Source: Rhipicephalus microplus (taxonomy: Eukaryota; Arthropoda; Arachnida; Ixodida; Ixodidae). Taken from it: a stretch of 64,000 bases of DNA. The notes beneath the pieces are model-generated. The model saw only the letters and a list, made by a program, of their open reading frames with translations. It did not search any database and was not told the origin of the DNA. This document shows, in pieces, positions 1 through 12,398 of this stretch. The stretch spans positions 80,753,817 to 80,817,816 of the forward strand of contig NC_134702.1 of the NCBI RefSeq assembly GCF_043290135.1, in the 5' to 3' direction. How positions within the stretch are numbered: the stretch's first letter is position 1; each line of letters opens with the position of its first letter. Position numbers and translations under genes: made by a program.

Positions 1-425
1 CCTAAGACTTTAACTCCACCAGGGAACTCTTCAATGTGCATTCAAAAGCACAATGCCTTGCTTTTTCCGGGATTAAGACGTGCTCCCGACAAGTAACTAT
101 ACGAGTGAAATATTCGCAAAGAGACTCTGTAGCTATCTATGTTCCGAATATACAACGACATGTCATCGGCGTATGTCGCTACTTTCACTTCGCCCAAGCC
201 TTGGAAAGGAAAGCCGCGTATCGAAGTGCATTTCTGAATTTGTTTCAATAATGGATCTATGCATAGACCAAAAGAGACGGAGAGTGGACAGCCTTGTCGA
301 ATGCCCCTGCTTACTGCAATAAGTTCAGATGTGTGGCCATTCACTACTAATGACTTTTCTAAGTCAGTGTAGAGTAAGCGGATGACGTCGGTTAAACATG
401 CTGGGAAGCCGTAACACTCCAGCAC
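1..425 (-). pseudogene. LINE reverse transcriptase remnant, L1/Tx1-like
   Basis: On the minus strand this reads as the palm of a non-LTR retrotransposon reverse transcriptase, which in an intact element would copy its own RNA at a nicked chromosomal target. Seen: RGIRQGCPLS (motif B) followed by TYADD (motif C, catalytic aspartates, codons at 162-173) and a tail ending SGARLNPGKSKAL. This order is typical of L1/Tx1-type RTs. The open stretch runs from 425 to an in-frame TGA at 42-44. Translation in the same frame continues sensibly past that stop to the window edge, so the copy is nonsense-mutated and cut by the window. No endonuclease or motif A is visible upstream, and a Ruka SINE begins 14 bases beyond 425. 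Not functional. RT identity is near certain; the clade is inferred. Confidence 0.85.
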
Positions 426-438
426 AGCAAAGAGATAA

Positions 439-584
439 CCCCACCGCGGTGGTCTAGTGATTAAGGTACTCGGCTGCTGACCCGCAGGTCGCGGGATCGA
501 ACCCCGGCTGTGGCGGCTGCATTTCCGATGCAGGCGGAAACGTTGTAGGCCCGTGTGCTCAGATTCGGGTACACGTTAAAGAAC
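439..584 (+). repeat. Ruka-type SINE, 3'-truncated
   Basis: This begins with the tRNA-like promoter head: box A-like GGTCTAGTGATTAAGGTACT and box B-like GATCGAACCCC. The Ruka body follows (GGCTGCATTTCCGATGCAGG, then TGTAGGCCCGTGTGCTCAGAT). It stops soon after CACGTTAAAGAAC, so the last third of the usual ~240-bp unit is missing. Ruka is a tRNA-derived SINE of hard ticks and is transcribed by RNA polymerase III. Confidence 0.9.
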
Positions 585-589
585 ACACT

Positions 590-3415
590 ACACAGCTGCA
601 GGCCTATATTGAAGTAGTTAAAACACCAATTCAAGTGTATGCAAAATATGATAGGTAAAAAGAGCCATATTCTACAAATTCCAAGACACTTTGTAAACAG
701 ACGCTTGCCCGAGAGCACAAGGAAGTCTTTCTATGAAGAGCAAAAGACATTGCATTTCTTAGTGTCGTTATGTCTATCGCTGGATTCTTGACAACTCGAT
801 GGAGATAAAGAACTTTGACATTGGGGCGAATGCCACCGTAGCAGCATAAAGCCAGTTGAGCAAGTTCATTCCCGTCCTCACTCACTTCTCTTTCTCATGT
901 CATGGCCAAACTATACTACTATACTACTACATACAGCCATGCAAAGCTTTACCCTCTCTCCTATTCACTATTACAACGCTCATTCGTACGTTACTACTCT
1001 CCCTCGCCTCATTGTAGTATCATGCGACGCATGTCTATGCCAGGCTATACCTTCTTAGCCCATGCCTGCTTTCTGTGCCGCATACCGACTGAGTCTTTCA
1101 TCTAAGTAATTAACGTTACTTCGAGCATAACGAGCTTTGCTATTTAAACCATAGACACCTATTGTCTCCATAGCGTTTCGGACAAAGACTTCAGTGAGCC
1201 ATATGTGACGGTTGATCCCACATAAGAGAACCCTCTGCGTTAGCACACTAAGGTTAATACTACATCTGAACATCAGGGGCTAGCCTTGGGCACTCAGGTA
1301 CACATTCGCAAGCCACACACTGAAAGGCACACGTAAAGGGAGTTATTTTTATATGAAAGATCTACATTTCTGCTATTTTCAACCTCTTCAAACTCATTGC
1401 TCTCCCTTTTTGCAAAAAATGTTGCACGAGATTTCACACAAAACTTCGTGATTAGGCTGAAACTATCACTGATACATCCCCAAATACTTTGAAACCCTCC
1501 TAATATCAGTTTGACCGCTCTTTTCATTCCGCTTCACCAACGAGAGGCATGCATTACGGAGGAACGTGCACGCCATCCATACCATTTCCACATGCTCACC
1601 CTTGTGCTTTCTTTCGACAAAAGGGATCGCCATAGGACAAAGGATTGAAAGAAACCCCAGAACAAAGAAGACTCTGAGCCTGAAATGCACTAAGGAAACC
1701 CTTCATTCTTTCGCGTGCAACGTACACGGATGGCAGTATTGAACGCGCTAGGACGTGCTTGCCGGGATAAGGTTGAGTCAGAGGTAACGAGCGAGAACGG
1801 TGGGGAACTTACGAGTTCTGGGACAAAGAGTGCCAGCGCACAATGTGGAGAGAGGGGGGATAAGGCAAGAGCTTTACACTGTACAACCAACTGGAAGACA
1901 GAAAGGAAGAGCCGAAGTAGAAAGCAAAGATGAAGGGTAGATTTCGTAAAGATAAAAACGTAAGAATGAAAACAAGGAAGGTTTCCTAAGCACAAGTGCT
2001 GTTGTACGTCTGTACCCAGCGGAAGGTGAAACATGACCGAGAAATGCGGTAGGTTCAGGAGAAACAAAAGATACTACGAGGGAGAGAAAATGTAAGGATA
2101 TCAAGAGGGTAAGGGGGCGAGCAAACGTGTGCTACATGGTGCATACTCTTTCACAACCAATTCGAGCAGCTCCGTCAGTGAAAGCGGGGAGCATAGTGGG
2201 AACAAAGCGAAGAACTTTGGTAAGTTCACCTGTGAAATTCGCACAAAACATGGTAACGACTTATGGCACACAAAACAAAAAAGAAGCAAGCTATCTTAAG
2301 AATGACCCCATTTTCGAAGAGGGGGAGAGGGAGAGCGAGAGAAATGGCGGCTAATGGAGAAAAGGTGATCCGCGATCGATGGGGAAACAAATCTTTGGGA
2401 TGGCGTACGTTATCTTTGCCTTAGTCGGTGCATAAACGATCGCCTCAAACATTACGTCCCTTTTTTGTATACTTTTTTTATTGTGGTAAATCAGACTCTC
2501 AAAATGAAACAGGCTTAAAGCAACTATTGTAAAGCAGTGTTATCAATAAAGGCCATGAAGAAAAAGAATGTTGAGGCAACTGGCGAAGTAAAAAAGGGAT
2601 GACAGAAAAATAAGACTCGGCTCTTCTGTCGAAAACCCAACTGACCAGCGAAGCGTCATTGAAGTAGAACAAAGCTATAGGCGAATACGGCTGAGGAAAA
2701 CATGATTAGAGCTGAGCAACGTTGCTGCTTTCCTTCGCCTCACTCGTTGCTTCTCTTGACACTCGATGCTTTACTATGGTCTCACTTCATTCTTTTTTGA
2801 ACACTCTCCTCCCTCTCTCTCTTCCTCCACCATTTTCCTGGCTCATTCTTTTTTGACTCAACATTTGTCTCACTCACGCCAACGCTCTTCCGCTTTCATT
2901 CACCATGGCCTTCTTGGGTATTCTTTTTCTTCCCGTGTTCCTCAACCTTGCTAAACGAGGCTTATGCTATGCCCATTCATTCACTATACAAAAGCCACCA
3001 CTACCAGCTTGGATATGCTAAATATATTTCTTAAAACAGGCCAAGCTCTTCTTCAGGAGCTTCGTGCTGAATTAAGTTCCAAGTAGTTAAGTCCTGTCAG
3101 CATCAGTGCTCGTTACTTCATTGTGCGAGTGGCTTCGTGAGAATAAAGACGCACTGCGTATGGAGTAACAAATTGTACAAAAAACAGAACGCTGGAAACC
3201 ACAGAACGAAAAATAGATAATCACAATAAAAATAAGATAATCGCAAGAAACAGAGAAACCAGCATAAGAATTATCATATAATCACGCGAGAAGAACACAA
3301 GAGAGCACATAAATGCATGAAAAGAACACAACTAGAAAGTGTGAACATAGATGCTCTCTAGCTTTTACATCTTTTACATCTGGTGGGACTGGCTTCTATA
3401 ATTTGCTATCTTTTC
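590..3415. other. No supported gene; AT-rich spacer
   Basis: I see no recognisable protein, SINE or terminal repeat here. Between about 1690 and 2350 the plus strand is strongly purine-rich, which leaves long but pyrimidine-coded open frames on the minus strand (Phe/Leu/Ser-rich). These look compositional rather than coding. Confidence 0.5.
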
Positions 3416-3419
3416 ACTT

Positions 3420-5200
3420 TCATTATCATCACCCTCATCATCATCATCTTCATAGTGGTCAGCCTGACTACGCCCACTGCAGGAGAAAGACGTCTGCCAC
3501 ATTCCGCCACTCAACTCGGTCCTGTTCTTTCTGCTGCCACTTTATACCCGCAAGCTTTCTGATCTCATCGGCCCACCTAACTCTCTGCCTCTCAGTAGCT
3601 CACTTGCCTTCTCTTGAAATGCAGTCTGTGATCCTATAATTACGAATGTCTTGCCTTCCCGTATATTTTTCTTGATGTCGACTATAATGTCTGTATGCCA
3701 CCCGTTTCATTCCTGATAGGCTCTGCCCTCATCTTTTCTCTCAGGGATGTACCTATCATTTTTATTTCAAAAGCTCGCTGCGTTGTCTTTAATGTAAGTT
3801 GATCCTCCTTTGTAATAAATTCTTCAGCTTTCTGCTCCAAAGGTAAGTACCAGTGTGTCTGTTATATACCTTCCTCTTGAGGGATAGTGGCGATCTATCA
3901 TTAATGATTTGAGAATTCTTGCTGAATGTGTTCCATCCTATTCGTACTATTCTAGTAATTTTAATCTCAGGGTTCGACTACGCAGTTTACCTGTCCCAAC
4001 TTCGAAAGTAAACGTACTTATTTAAAAGTTCGAGCGCACTGCTACCTAACTCAAAGCGCGGTGCTCTTCCGAGGCTGTTGTGCATTACTTTAGTTTTCTG
4101 CTGATTGATTTTAAGACCTACATTTCTTCTCTTCTTGTCTAATTCTGTAATCATGAATTGCAATTGGTCCTCTTAGTTACTCAGCAATGCAATGTCAATG
4201 CAATGTCAGCGCAGGTTACTAAGGTACTCTAAGTTAACTCGTATCGCTGACTCATCCCATTCATTTTCAATCACCGAATTGATAGCATGAATGTGTTCGC
4301 CTGTAGTGTAGCCTGTACCAAATCCTGTTTGATCCTTTGGTGGATTGAATTATAATGTCGCCATTCTGTTAGCAATTACCTTTGTGAACTGCTTGTATAC
4401 GATGAAAAGCAAGCTGATCAGTCTGTAATTCTTCAAGTACTTGTCGTCTCCTTTCTTATGTTTTGAGACGATGTTAGCCTTCTATGATTCTAGTGCCCTC
4501 CCCGCCTGAAGACACTTCTGGAACAGGGTGGCGATTTTTTCTTACACAATTTGTTTTCCGTCTTTTAGCAGATCTCAGTTTTGGCACTTTGCATTCCCTG
4601 TAAGGTTTTCCTGATTTATTCTGTCAATAGTGGTAGGATTTCATTTGGGGTAGTGCTAGTTCTGACATTATGGTGCGGGTTGTTCCGGCTACTGCTCTGA
4701 TCTCTCTAAAAATCCTCCACTACCTAAACTATCCTATCAATGTTGGTAGTTACTTTGCCTTCCTTGTCTCTTAGTGCGTATACATCTGGTTTTCGACCTC
4801 TCTAAAGTTCCCTCTTCACCACTTTGGCACTTCCTTCGTTCTTTGGAGTATATTCGATTCTCCATGTTAGGCCTTCTTACATTGGATACATTATGCTTAT
4901 TATGCAACTTCGAAAGCTATGCCAATTTTATTTTGCCTGTTGTGCTTCAGGCTTTCATGCTTTGGCGTTTATTAATGAGCTTCTTCGACTCCTAGGACAG
5001 CTTGCTAGTGTCCTGCCTAACTTCCGTACCTCAAGCTTCTACTGCACACTCCGTAACAATACCCGTCAGATAACCATTACTTGTGAGACTCTGAATTCCT
5101 GTACTTTCCTTGTCACTACTAGCTCAATTCCACTTTCATGTCCCCATAAAGACGTTATTACGCATAGAACGTTCAGAAAAATTATTCTTTAGTTAAGACC
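3420..5200 (-). mobile_element. RTE-type LINE remnant, RT domain, heavily decayed
   Basis: The minus strand carries a degraded RTE/BovB-like retrotransposon. Translating about 4405-4460 gives KKGDDKYLKNYRLISLL, the RT motif 1/2 block of this clade. Downstream on the same strand comes a block resembling the usual 'QTGF..G..T..HIHAIN' segment, with in-frame stops. The plus-strand left edge is ATC/CATC-rich (3425-3455) and then reads AGCCTGACTACGCCCACTGC. That is the reverse complement of the conserved 3' end and trinucleotide tail typical of RTE LINEs. The region 4760-5190 still resembles the 5' part of the RT and linker but has no long frame. There is no intact ORF and no endonuclease. Clade assignment rests on recalled family sequence, so it is confident but not tested by alignment. 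Confidence 0.8.
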
Positions 5201-5403
5201 TTCAGGTTCGATAAAAAAAACTGCCCAGTCGTATATATTTTTAACACTTGAAATATCTTTTTGGACAACATAAATTTAGCTGTTTTTTATCTTTCAGTGT
5301 TCTAAACTATTTAAACCACCATCATTACCCACCTACTTTTGTGAACTCCAGCGAAGTTGAATTCTCGTTAGTCGCACCTATACAGAGCAGAAGCCTTTAT
5401 CCT

Positions 5404-5651
5404 TTGGCAGAAACGTTCTAAGGTACTCGGCTGCTGACCCGCAGGTTGCGGGATCAAATCCCTGCAGCGGCGGCTGCATTTCCGATGGACGCGGAAATGT
5501 TGTAGGCCCGTGTGCTCAGATTTGGGCACATGTTAAGGGACCCCAGGTGGTCAAAATTTTCGGAACCCTCCACTACGGTGTCTCTCATAATGAGATGGTA
5601 GTTTTGGGACATTAAACCCCACAAATAAATCAATCAATTGGCAGAAACGTT
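5404..5651. other. 14-bp target-site duplication pair around Ruka
   Basis: TTGGCAGAAACGTT occurs at both 5404-5417 and 5638-5651, directly abutting the SINE. It has no mismatch, so the insertion is comparatively recent in this landscape. Confidence 0.9.
5418..5637 (+). repeat. Ruka-type SINE with perfect TSD
   Basis: A nearly complete Ruka copy lacking only the first ~20 bases of the tRNA head. It starts at AAGGTACTCGGCTGCTGACC and ends in the normal 3' end GGGACATTAAACCCCACA followed by ATAAATCAATCAA. A perfect 14-bp duplication, TTGGCAGAAACGTT, lies at 5404-5417 and 5638-5651. This marks a target-primed insertion and fixes both element ends. Confidence 0.95.
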
Positions 5652-5654
5652 TGC

Positions 5655-8600
5655 TTACAATCCAGAGGTGGCATGACGTATGCGTGCCCCCCGCTCCTTT
5701 GCAGTGCTGTAGGCCGGGTAACTGGCTATTAGCAAAGCTTCGATTTGTGCAACTTGGGATAAATGGCGTATCGCGATCCACGATCTGCTGGGTATGAATA
5801 TTTGTGAACGAAGTGTTTGAGTGCCAAAGTACTGAGAAAAGCAACAGCTTCAGTCGTATGTACTACGTGGTGCAAAAGGTGCCCGATCTACTTCAATGAG
5901 GTACTGACAAAAACCAAACTTTGTTTTCGCCCACTTAAGACGTGATTGGTGACACAGTATTGCGGTATATTTTACCTTTCTGCTGAATTGCTGCGGCATT
6001 TTTTTTCATGAGAAGAAAACGTCTACGCTCTGTTGAAGCAATTAAACATAAGTCGTTTTTTTTCATTTATTTGTAGATTTAGTGTTGACAACTTGCGAAC
6101 CTGATTGCCTTCTTGTGGATATCTTAGCTTTTTCGAAAACACAAAGTAAATTGCATTTCTCTTTCTGCTCCATTTCAGTATACCCCAGTTTGTGTATATG
6201 TACGCCTTTAGAATATAAGCACAGCACGGCGTGTGTATTTGTATAATCGTGTGTGCATGCCTTCTTGCGTTTCTGATTAGTGCAACGTCGCAATAATTCA
6301 GTAATCACTTCCTTTTCTTATTACTGCTCCATTGAACTGCTTTAATTTCTGCTTTCCCGTCATTTTCCTAACCTCGCATTTCCCGGATGGCGAGTTCGGC
6401 GGGTGTCGGCAGGCTTTGCCAACCAGCTGGCCATGCTTCTCCTGGTGGAGGAATATTTCTAGGTCTTAGTATGACAGCAAATAGAGTTGTTTTTTTTCTT
6501 TCTCTCTCTCTATCTCTCACCACAACTACAAACAACACGTAAAAGAGAAAAAAAACTAATAAGGCCTCCTGGTCATTCCGGTTGCACGGATCCTGATATC
6601 AAAACAACTTTGCTTCAATTCGCCCGTCACCCTGTGCCAGCTGTACAATACTGCGTCATCTCCGACCACACCACATTTCTCTTCTCACTGTCAGGACCAC
6701 AGCGAAAGAAACAGAATACATTTAATAATACAGAAGGAAGCGGATGGTGGTATTAAAGAAACAAGCCAAGCGTTCGTCCACAAGCGCCTCTTGTTTCGCC
6801 GTCCAGATTGTTGTTGCCCTCCAAGTGCACAATTTGTTGCCCAGTGGCTTTGCTGTACTGCCATCTTTGCCGAGTTCACATCGCCGACAGTGCCTTGTGA
6901 GAAAGGCACCGGACCGTGGAATACGCCCTACCACGCTTTCTTTCTTTTGTGTTTTGGCTTTTTATGTGGAACAGTGAGTTAAAAAAAATCTTTGAAATGT
7001 CGGCTCACCATTTGTTTTGTCATTTGAGCATGGCCTAGCCCTCGTCATACAATGGGAAATTAGACGACCTAAATAATGAAACCCTGAATATTGGTACTTC
7101 TCAGCAAACTGAAACATTGGGAGTAAAAAAGAAGGGTAGTAGCTTTCGGTGCTTCAAAATGTTTTCATATTCGTTGTCAGAATTTGCCTCGACAAGATGT
7201 GTTATCACTGACACTAAAATCCCTTGAAGGAACCCATGCTGTAAGCGGTTACAAATTCTTCATTACAGGCTTTTTACCGCAATTTCCTAAATTGCATATT
7301 GATGCTATGCCCAACAATGGAGGATTACCTCAATCCCCCATGTAGGAAACAGATACCCATGGACGCAACTACCAAGAATCTTTGACACTGCGTGATGACG
7401 ATGGAGTCAGTGGTGACGTGAACAATAGCTGCGTCACCTTTTATATTGCGATATTGAATCCGGTCATTCGAATGTTAAAATTGCTACTGTAACGTTTTCG
7501 TTTTTATGACACTTTTTCGATGCACTTGGGTTAAGTCAAGATATTGTTGGTGCTCGATATGTAACAACAGCCAAATGGTACCCATGCTCAGCCTTCGCTC
7601 TCAAAAGTAGATAAAGTGTACTGCAAATGCAAACCAGCTCTGTCACCGTTTTCTCACAGTCATTTTACTTCTTTGCAAAAGGGGTGCATACTTAGCCGCA
7701 GGAATTGCTGTTGCCTGGAAGGCGAATAGAAAAAAAAATACACGCAGTTACCAAGGTATATAGGTAAACTGTAGCGTAACTTTCATATAAGCCCATGTAT
7801 CCAGTAGTTGGCAGCTCTTTGCCACCGTCGCCATTTCCGCATGGAGGGGAGAACTAAGAGATAAAAAAAAATGAAAGATCATTTCACAACCGGAAGTGGT
7901 AGTGAAGCCATCCAATTGCCCTACTTGGCGTGAAATTGTTTTTTTTCTTAATTGCTGAACGTCTACATCCCGTTTAAAATACGTAATTTTCCTGCGCTTT
8001 AAGGCTCGCTGATCGCTTGCGTGAGCGGAAAGAAAGACCAACAAGAAATCAATATTGACAAAGCAAAGTTACTTATTTAGCCAATTGGTGTACTTCGCAG
8101 ATGAAATTGGGACAATCTTCACGAACACAATAACATAATAGTTCAAAAAATCACGTTGTCCAATCATGGAACACCACTGCAGCGAAACAGAAACTGAGGA
8201 TATCACTTTGGCAATCGTAAAATACAGTGTCTCGTTGCTTTAACGTCTTTAACGCGTCGCATTCATCATCACCAAAGCCACGGGGACGCCTGTCGTGCGC
8301 CAGCGAAAGCAGTCGGTTGTCACAGGGCGGCTACCTACAGCTTCTGTGAGCTAATTCAGCTTGAAAATGTCTCGCTTGTGAACAGCACAAACACAAATCA
8401 ATAAATTATGGAAGGTACGCAGGAAGCCATCATGCAAGAATGAGCGATGCTTCGTTGACCCGGCCGTGCAGAGAAATCAACACGAGCTCTGATAACAGAA
8501 TGACTTGATATGCCCCCCCCCCCCCTATTTATTTCAGTCGACCAAACATTTACGCAATGGACCATTTAGGCAGGTGTCACATAACTCATAAAGCATATTT

Positions 8601-8877
8601 ACAGCTAACACTGACATACATAGAATTACTGCAATTTAAAAAAATAAAAGTGTATTCAGCTTTTAGTTGTGGTTGTTTGCCCCTCCTCACCTGGTCACGC
8701 ATGAATTGTCGGTGGGCAGTGAGGCCTTCGACACTTCTTTAGACACTTTTTGTTCCAAGCTTCACGATTCAAATGATTTGGCCATGCAGTTACACTCAAC
8801 GTGAAAGCTGTAAACTTGCAGATTCTGAAATGGTCCCCCTGCAGTGTTTTTCTTTCGGTGATGATGTGTTCTTCTGT
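5655..8877. other. No supported gene; spacer
   Basis: Nothing recognisable is coded here. Simple sequence includes a CT-rich stretch near 6498-6519, an A run near 7730 and a 13-base C run at 8513-8525. Short open frames around 6487-6980 overlap on both strands and match no family I know. Confidence 0.45.
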
Positions 8878-8962
8878 TAGGGACGAAGCCTCTAAAGCCG
8901 TGGGTCAGTCCCTCCTGGCTCTTCCGTGACCGCCTAGTACGATAAATAAATCAGCAGGTGCG

Positions 8963-9009
<47 letters not shown>

Positions 9010-9135
9010 GGACGGACGGACGGACGGACGGACGGACAGACAAATAGACAGACGGACGATTCGCGGTTTCCGGATACAACCCCCTGAAGCTTCGCCCCAC
9101 TCATCATGATTCACACAGAGGATATGCTGTAATTT
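8878..9135 (-). mobile_element. Microsatellite-carrying element, compact copy (copy 1)
   Basis: Read on the minus strand, this copy has the full module order of a family seen several times in the window. First comes an A-rich edge with CAGCATATCC and GAGTGGGGCGAAGCTTC (about 9085-9130). A tetranucleotide array follows (8962-9058). Last comes a right module ending in GAGGCTTCGTCCCTAA (about 8878-8900). The GGGGCGAAGC of the left module and the GCTTCG of the right module form subterminal inverted repeats. At ~255 bp it is the shortest complete-looking copy. There is no coding capacity, and its superfamily is unknown to me. Confidence 0.6.
8962..9058. repeat. Tetranucleotide array (CAGA)n/(CGGA)n
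   Basis: About 97 bp: first (ACAG)n, then (ACGG)n, then a short mixed tail. It forms the core of the element at 8878-9135. Open frames over it are artefacts. Confidence 0.95.
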
Positions 9136-9589
9136 TTTATAATATGTTTCGTTGCGTTTATGCAGTCTCATTGAGTGTAAATTGTATGTTAATAAAATTT
9201 TTTGTATGTTAAACGTTAACGCTAATGTTATATTTTTTGATATAACGTTATATTGGGTTCGCGTTCTGACATTCTTGTTGAGTTCATTGTCGACTATCTT
9301 TGAGAACAATCCACGCGGCTTTTTGCGACGATATTTCTGCCGCCTTCAGCATTTTCACTCTCCAAAATGTAAGAGATATCGAAGTAGTACATGCCAGGGT
9401 TCTGTTTGGTTACTTCGATCATTACTTTTTGTATAAATGACAACCCCAGATCTGCTTTATTTACATAGTCCACTACGTAGGTTACTCACTCGTAGTAGTA
9501 GCAGTAGTAGAAAACTTTATTATGTACATAATCCAGACAGGCTTGAACTCCAGTGCCCCGAGGAATATGCAGGGTGAAGAGCGAAGTCT

Positions 9590-10139
9590 GTCCGGCAGGG
9601 TGGTGTCCCTATTCCAGGGCCCCAATGGCGCGAGCCATCCGTTCAGCTCTGTGGATCAGTCGGAGCTGATTCACTAGGGCTGGGCTAGACAGCAGCGCCT
9701 CCCATTCCTCCGACGTGGCAGTGGTGTTGTGTTTTTAGTCGTGCTCTGCACACTCCCACGTGATGTGAAAGAGTGTTAAGGTGGCTCCACACCACGGGCA
9801 TATATCTCTGTACGCCGTGGGATAGATGAGGTGAAGAGTGTGCACATTTATGTAAGTGTTAGTCTGTATTCTTCTCAGTGCTGTTGCCTCCGCAGTGCTG
9901 AGCTTGCTATTACGACATGGACACAGCTGCCTATTTTCCCTGTAGTACTTTAAAATCGTTGCAAAACAAGGGTCCAGAGATGTAGGGTCATCACTCGCAT
10001 TGTCTTGAGTGGCTCGGTGATTTGTGAAGCCTCGAACCACCTCATCCGCGCGCAGGTTCCCTGTCACGCCCTCGTGCCCCGGTGCCCAAGTCACAGCCTG
10101 TACGTGTTTTACTGTGGGGTCCCATCCTGTCCCAACCAA
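9590..10139 (-). pseudogene. LINE RNase H and C-terminal Cys/His region
   Basis: The minus strand reads the end of an RNase H domain, WAPGHEGVTGNLRADEV, with the conserved His, Gly and Asp positions of RNase HI-type folds. A C-terminal zinc-like segment follows: CPWCGATLTLFHITWECAEHD. A stop falls at 9735-9737. In another frame the tail (EEWEALLSSPALVNQL and following, about 9620-9720) still matches the usual C-terminus of tick I-clade elements. The presence of RNase H supports the I clade over jockey or CR1. Confidence 0.85.
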
Positions 10140-10642
10140 TATACGGAGCGCCTGTGCTCAAATTTTGCCCTTTAGATTCTGCAAGCTTTCTGCGAAACTG
10201 TAATGATTGTTATTGGAGCGTTTAGCGTCCATCCCTCTCTTATTGCGAGTGCTATGGCAACCTCTTGTGCTTGTGTTGTAGACGCCTGATCTATTCAAGT
10301 GCAGGCTGTAATTTTCCCTCTATGGTCGGTGACTACACACACATATCTCTTTGCATTGGTCTGATAAGGCGCAGCGTTAGTGAATCTGGCCATGTTCAAT
10401 TATCTTGTCATTTTGTCAGTGCACTCAACCCTTATTTTTCTTCTTCCCGCACGCAGAGTAGGATTCACGTCGCTTGGTATTTTCAATATGGTGTACCATT
10501 CTCTAAGTTCGCTTGGTAATTTTTTAGTTTCTTGGTGTGTTTGTAATAAAGTATCGCGCCCTAGTTTTGTTAGGACTGGTCTGCCAGTTGGGGTCTGGAG
10601 ATGGCAATATTCTTGCGCTAGTAACTGGGCCTCGGATAATTC

Positions 10643-10954
10643 TTAAATTGTGTTATGAAGACCAAGCGCCAGCAGCTTGTCGTTTGAAGTATTCCGCGGT
10701 AATCTCAGGGCTGTGTTGTAGGCCATTCTGATTATTTGGCTTGCTTTTTCCTTCTCTTCTCTTTTCATAATTTGATACGTATGCGAGTATATAATTGGAC
10801 TGATGACGAGGCTTTTGTCCAATTTTAGGGTATCTTGTTCTCTCATGCCTTTATGATTGTTTGTTATTCGCGAGATCATGCGTGAGATCTGCTGTACTGA
10901 TGTTTTGAGTTGTTTCAGTGCGTGCAAACATCTCTGATTAGCTTGAAGCCACAT
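10643..10954 (-). pseudogene. LINE ORF2 connection region (after RT)
   Basis: This minus-strand segment follows the RT at the expected distance. It reads as the thumb/connection of I-clade pol, including KSLVISPIIYSHTYQIM and KASQIIRMAYNTALRLP. That resembles the usual 'R.L..SR..YG..Y....' and 'IRR..K.ALGLP' blocks. It belongs to the LINE at 9495-12401 and is not a separate gene. Confidence 0.75.
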
Positions 10955-11156
10955 TCTTAGTATTCGTACGGTATCTTTCTCCGGAATGACTTTTCCATTG
11001 AGCTTGACTTCCAGCTTTACATTCGGGTCGATCCTCCGTGCTTTTCTCTTCGGGAAGCGAATGAGCTCTGACTTTTCGGCTGAGCACTGAAGACCCGCAT
11101 CCTTGCATACTCTTCTATGGTGCTAGCTGCCTGTTGTAGCCTGTCTTCTTTCTCTG

Positions 11157-12398
11157 CTAGGCTACCTGTGGTTGTCCATACCGTAATATCGTCTGCATAT
11201 TTCGCATGTTGTAGACTGGCAATATCTTTGAGTTTTTTTGTAATGCTGTCGTGGCGACATTGAAAAGTGTCGGTGAAATGACCGCTCCTTGGGGAGTTCC
11301 TTTGTTTGGAGGTTTAATGATGTTGGATTCGTAATCTCCCAGCTTGATTGTTGCAGTCCTGTGACTAAGAAAACTTTTTACATAGTCGAACATTTGTTCT
11401 CCACAGTTAGCTTCCTCCAGACCTTCTAGTATAGCTTTGTGACTGATGTTATCAAAGGTTCTCTTCATGTCAACTGCCATAACGACGTTTTCCCCAACTT
11501 TAGGGATGTCCATTAATACTTATTATTTTAAAAGCAGTTCAACATCTTGCGTAGAAAGGTGTGGGCGAAAGCCAAACATAGTTTCGGGCATGAGGTTGTT
11601 GTTCTCGAGATGGTTGAGGAGCCTGGTGTTGACAACTTTTTCAAAGATTTTTCCTAAGCAGGACGTGAGCGAGATAGGTCTCATGTTCCCAATGGCAAAA
11701 TTTTTTCCTGGTTTAGGCACCATGACCACAAACGCATGTTTACATTCTAGTGGGACAGTTCCGGCAAGCCAATGTTTGTTTATGCATTTAGTGAGAGCTT
11801 CAATGGCTTCGTCATTTAGGTTCCTGATCATACCACTAGTGATTTTATCTGCACCCGTGGCTGTGTTCTTCTTGTTACTAAATATGGCTGCTCTTGTCTC
11901 AGCTTCCGTAAAAGGTTTGTCTAAATCAGGTTGCGGTGATCTTTTATACCTTCCTTGATATGAAGGCGTCGCTCTGTGTTCCCCAAAGCATTTTTCATGC
12001 ATGGCTTGAATGAGATCCTCTTTTGTACCAGGGTGTAAGTGGAGCAATCTTTCAGCGGCTTAACTGTTTTCACTTTTTGTCTTTGTGGGGTCTATCATGA
12101 CTTTCAGTATGTTCCATGTTTTGGCCGTACTCAGCGTTCCATTGAGTGAATCACAGAAATTGGCCCAATTAGTTGCAGCTAGATGATTGGCGTATTCCTC
12201 TGCATGCTGGGTGATATCTTTGATTCTTTCTTTCAATTCACGGTTACGTTTCTGTCTTTTCCATCTTTTCGTGAGGCTTCTTCTTGCTTCCCAAAGATGT
12301 AGTAGGTGTGATTCGACCTCAGGGGCATTGCTTGATCGCGTTATTTCTTTACTGTACCTTTCTTTTTGACGTCTTATTTCGTCACACCAATCACTCAA
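11157..12398 (-). pseudogene. I-clade LINE ORF2, RT part, with in-frame stops
   Basis: One reading frame runs from 12398 to about 11220, broken by a TAA at 12060-12062 and two adjacent TAA codons at 11520-11525. Before the first stop lies a basic, Lys/Arg-rich linker. The RT then shows VPKPGKNF and MRPISLTSCLGKIFEK (motifs 1-2), AVDMKRTFDN (motif A with its Asp) and KGTPQGAVISPTLFN (motif B). Motif C, AKYADDITVW, is intact but in another frame (codons at 11188-11199), so a frameshift lies between B and C. Known role of the family: target-primed reverse transcription of its own RNA. This copy cannot make the enzyme. Confidence 0.92.

Noticed and set aside
1690..2289. Pyrimidine-coded minus-strand frames of up to 125 codons
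   Set aside because: They reflect a purine-rich plus strand; composition explains the lack of stops.
11446..11958. A 170-codon plus-strand open frame
   Set aside because: Shadow of the LINE reverse transcriptase on the minus strand.
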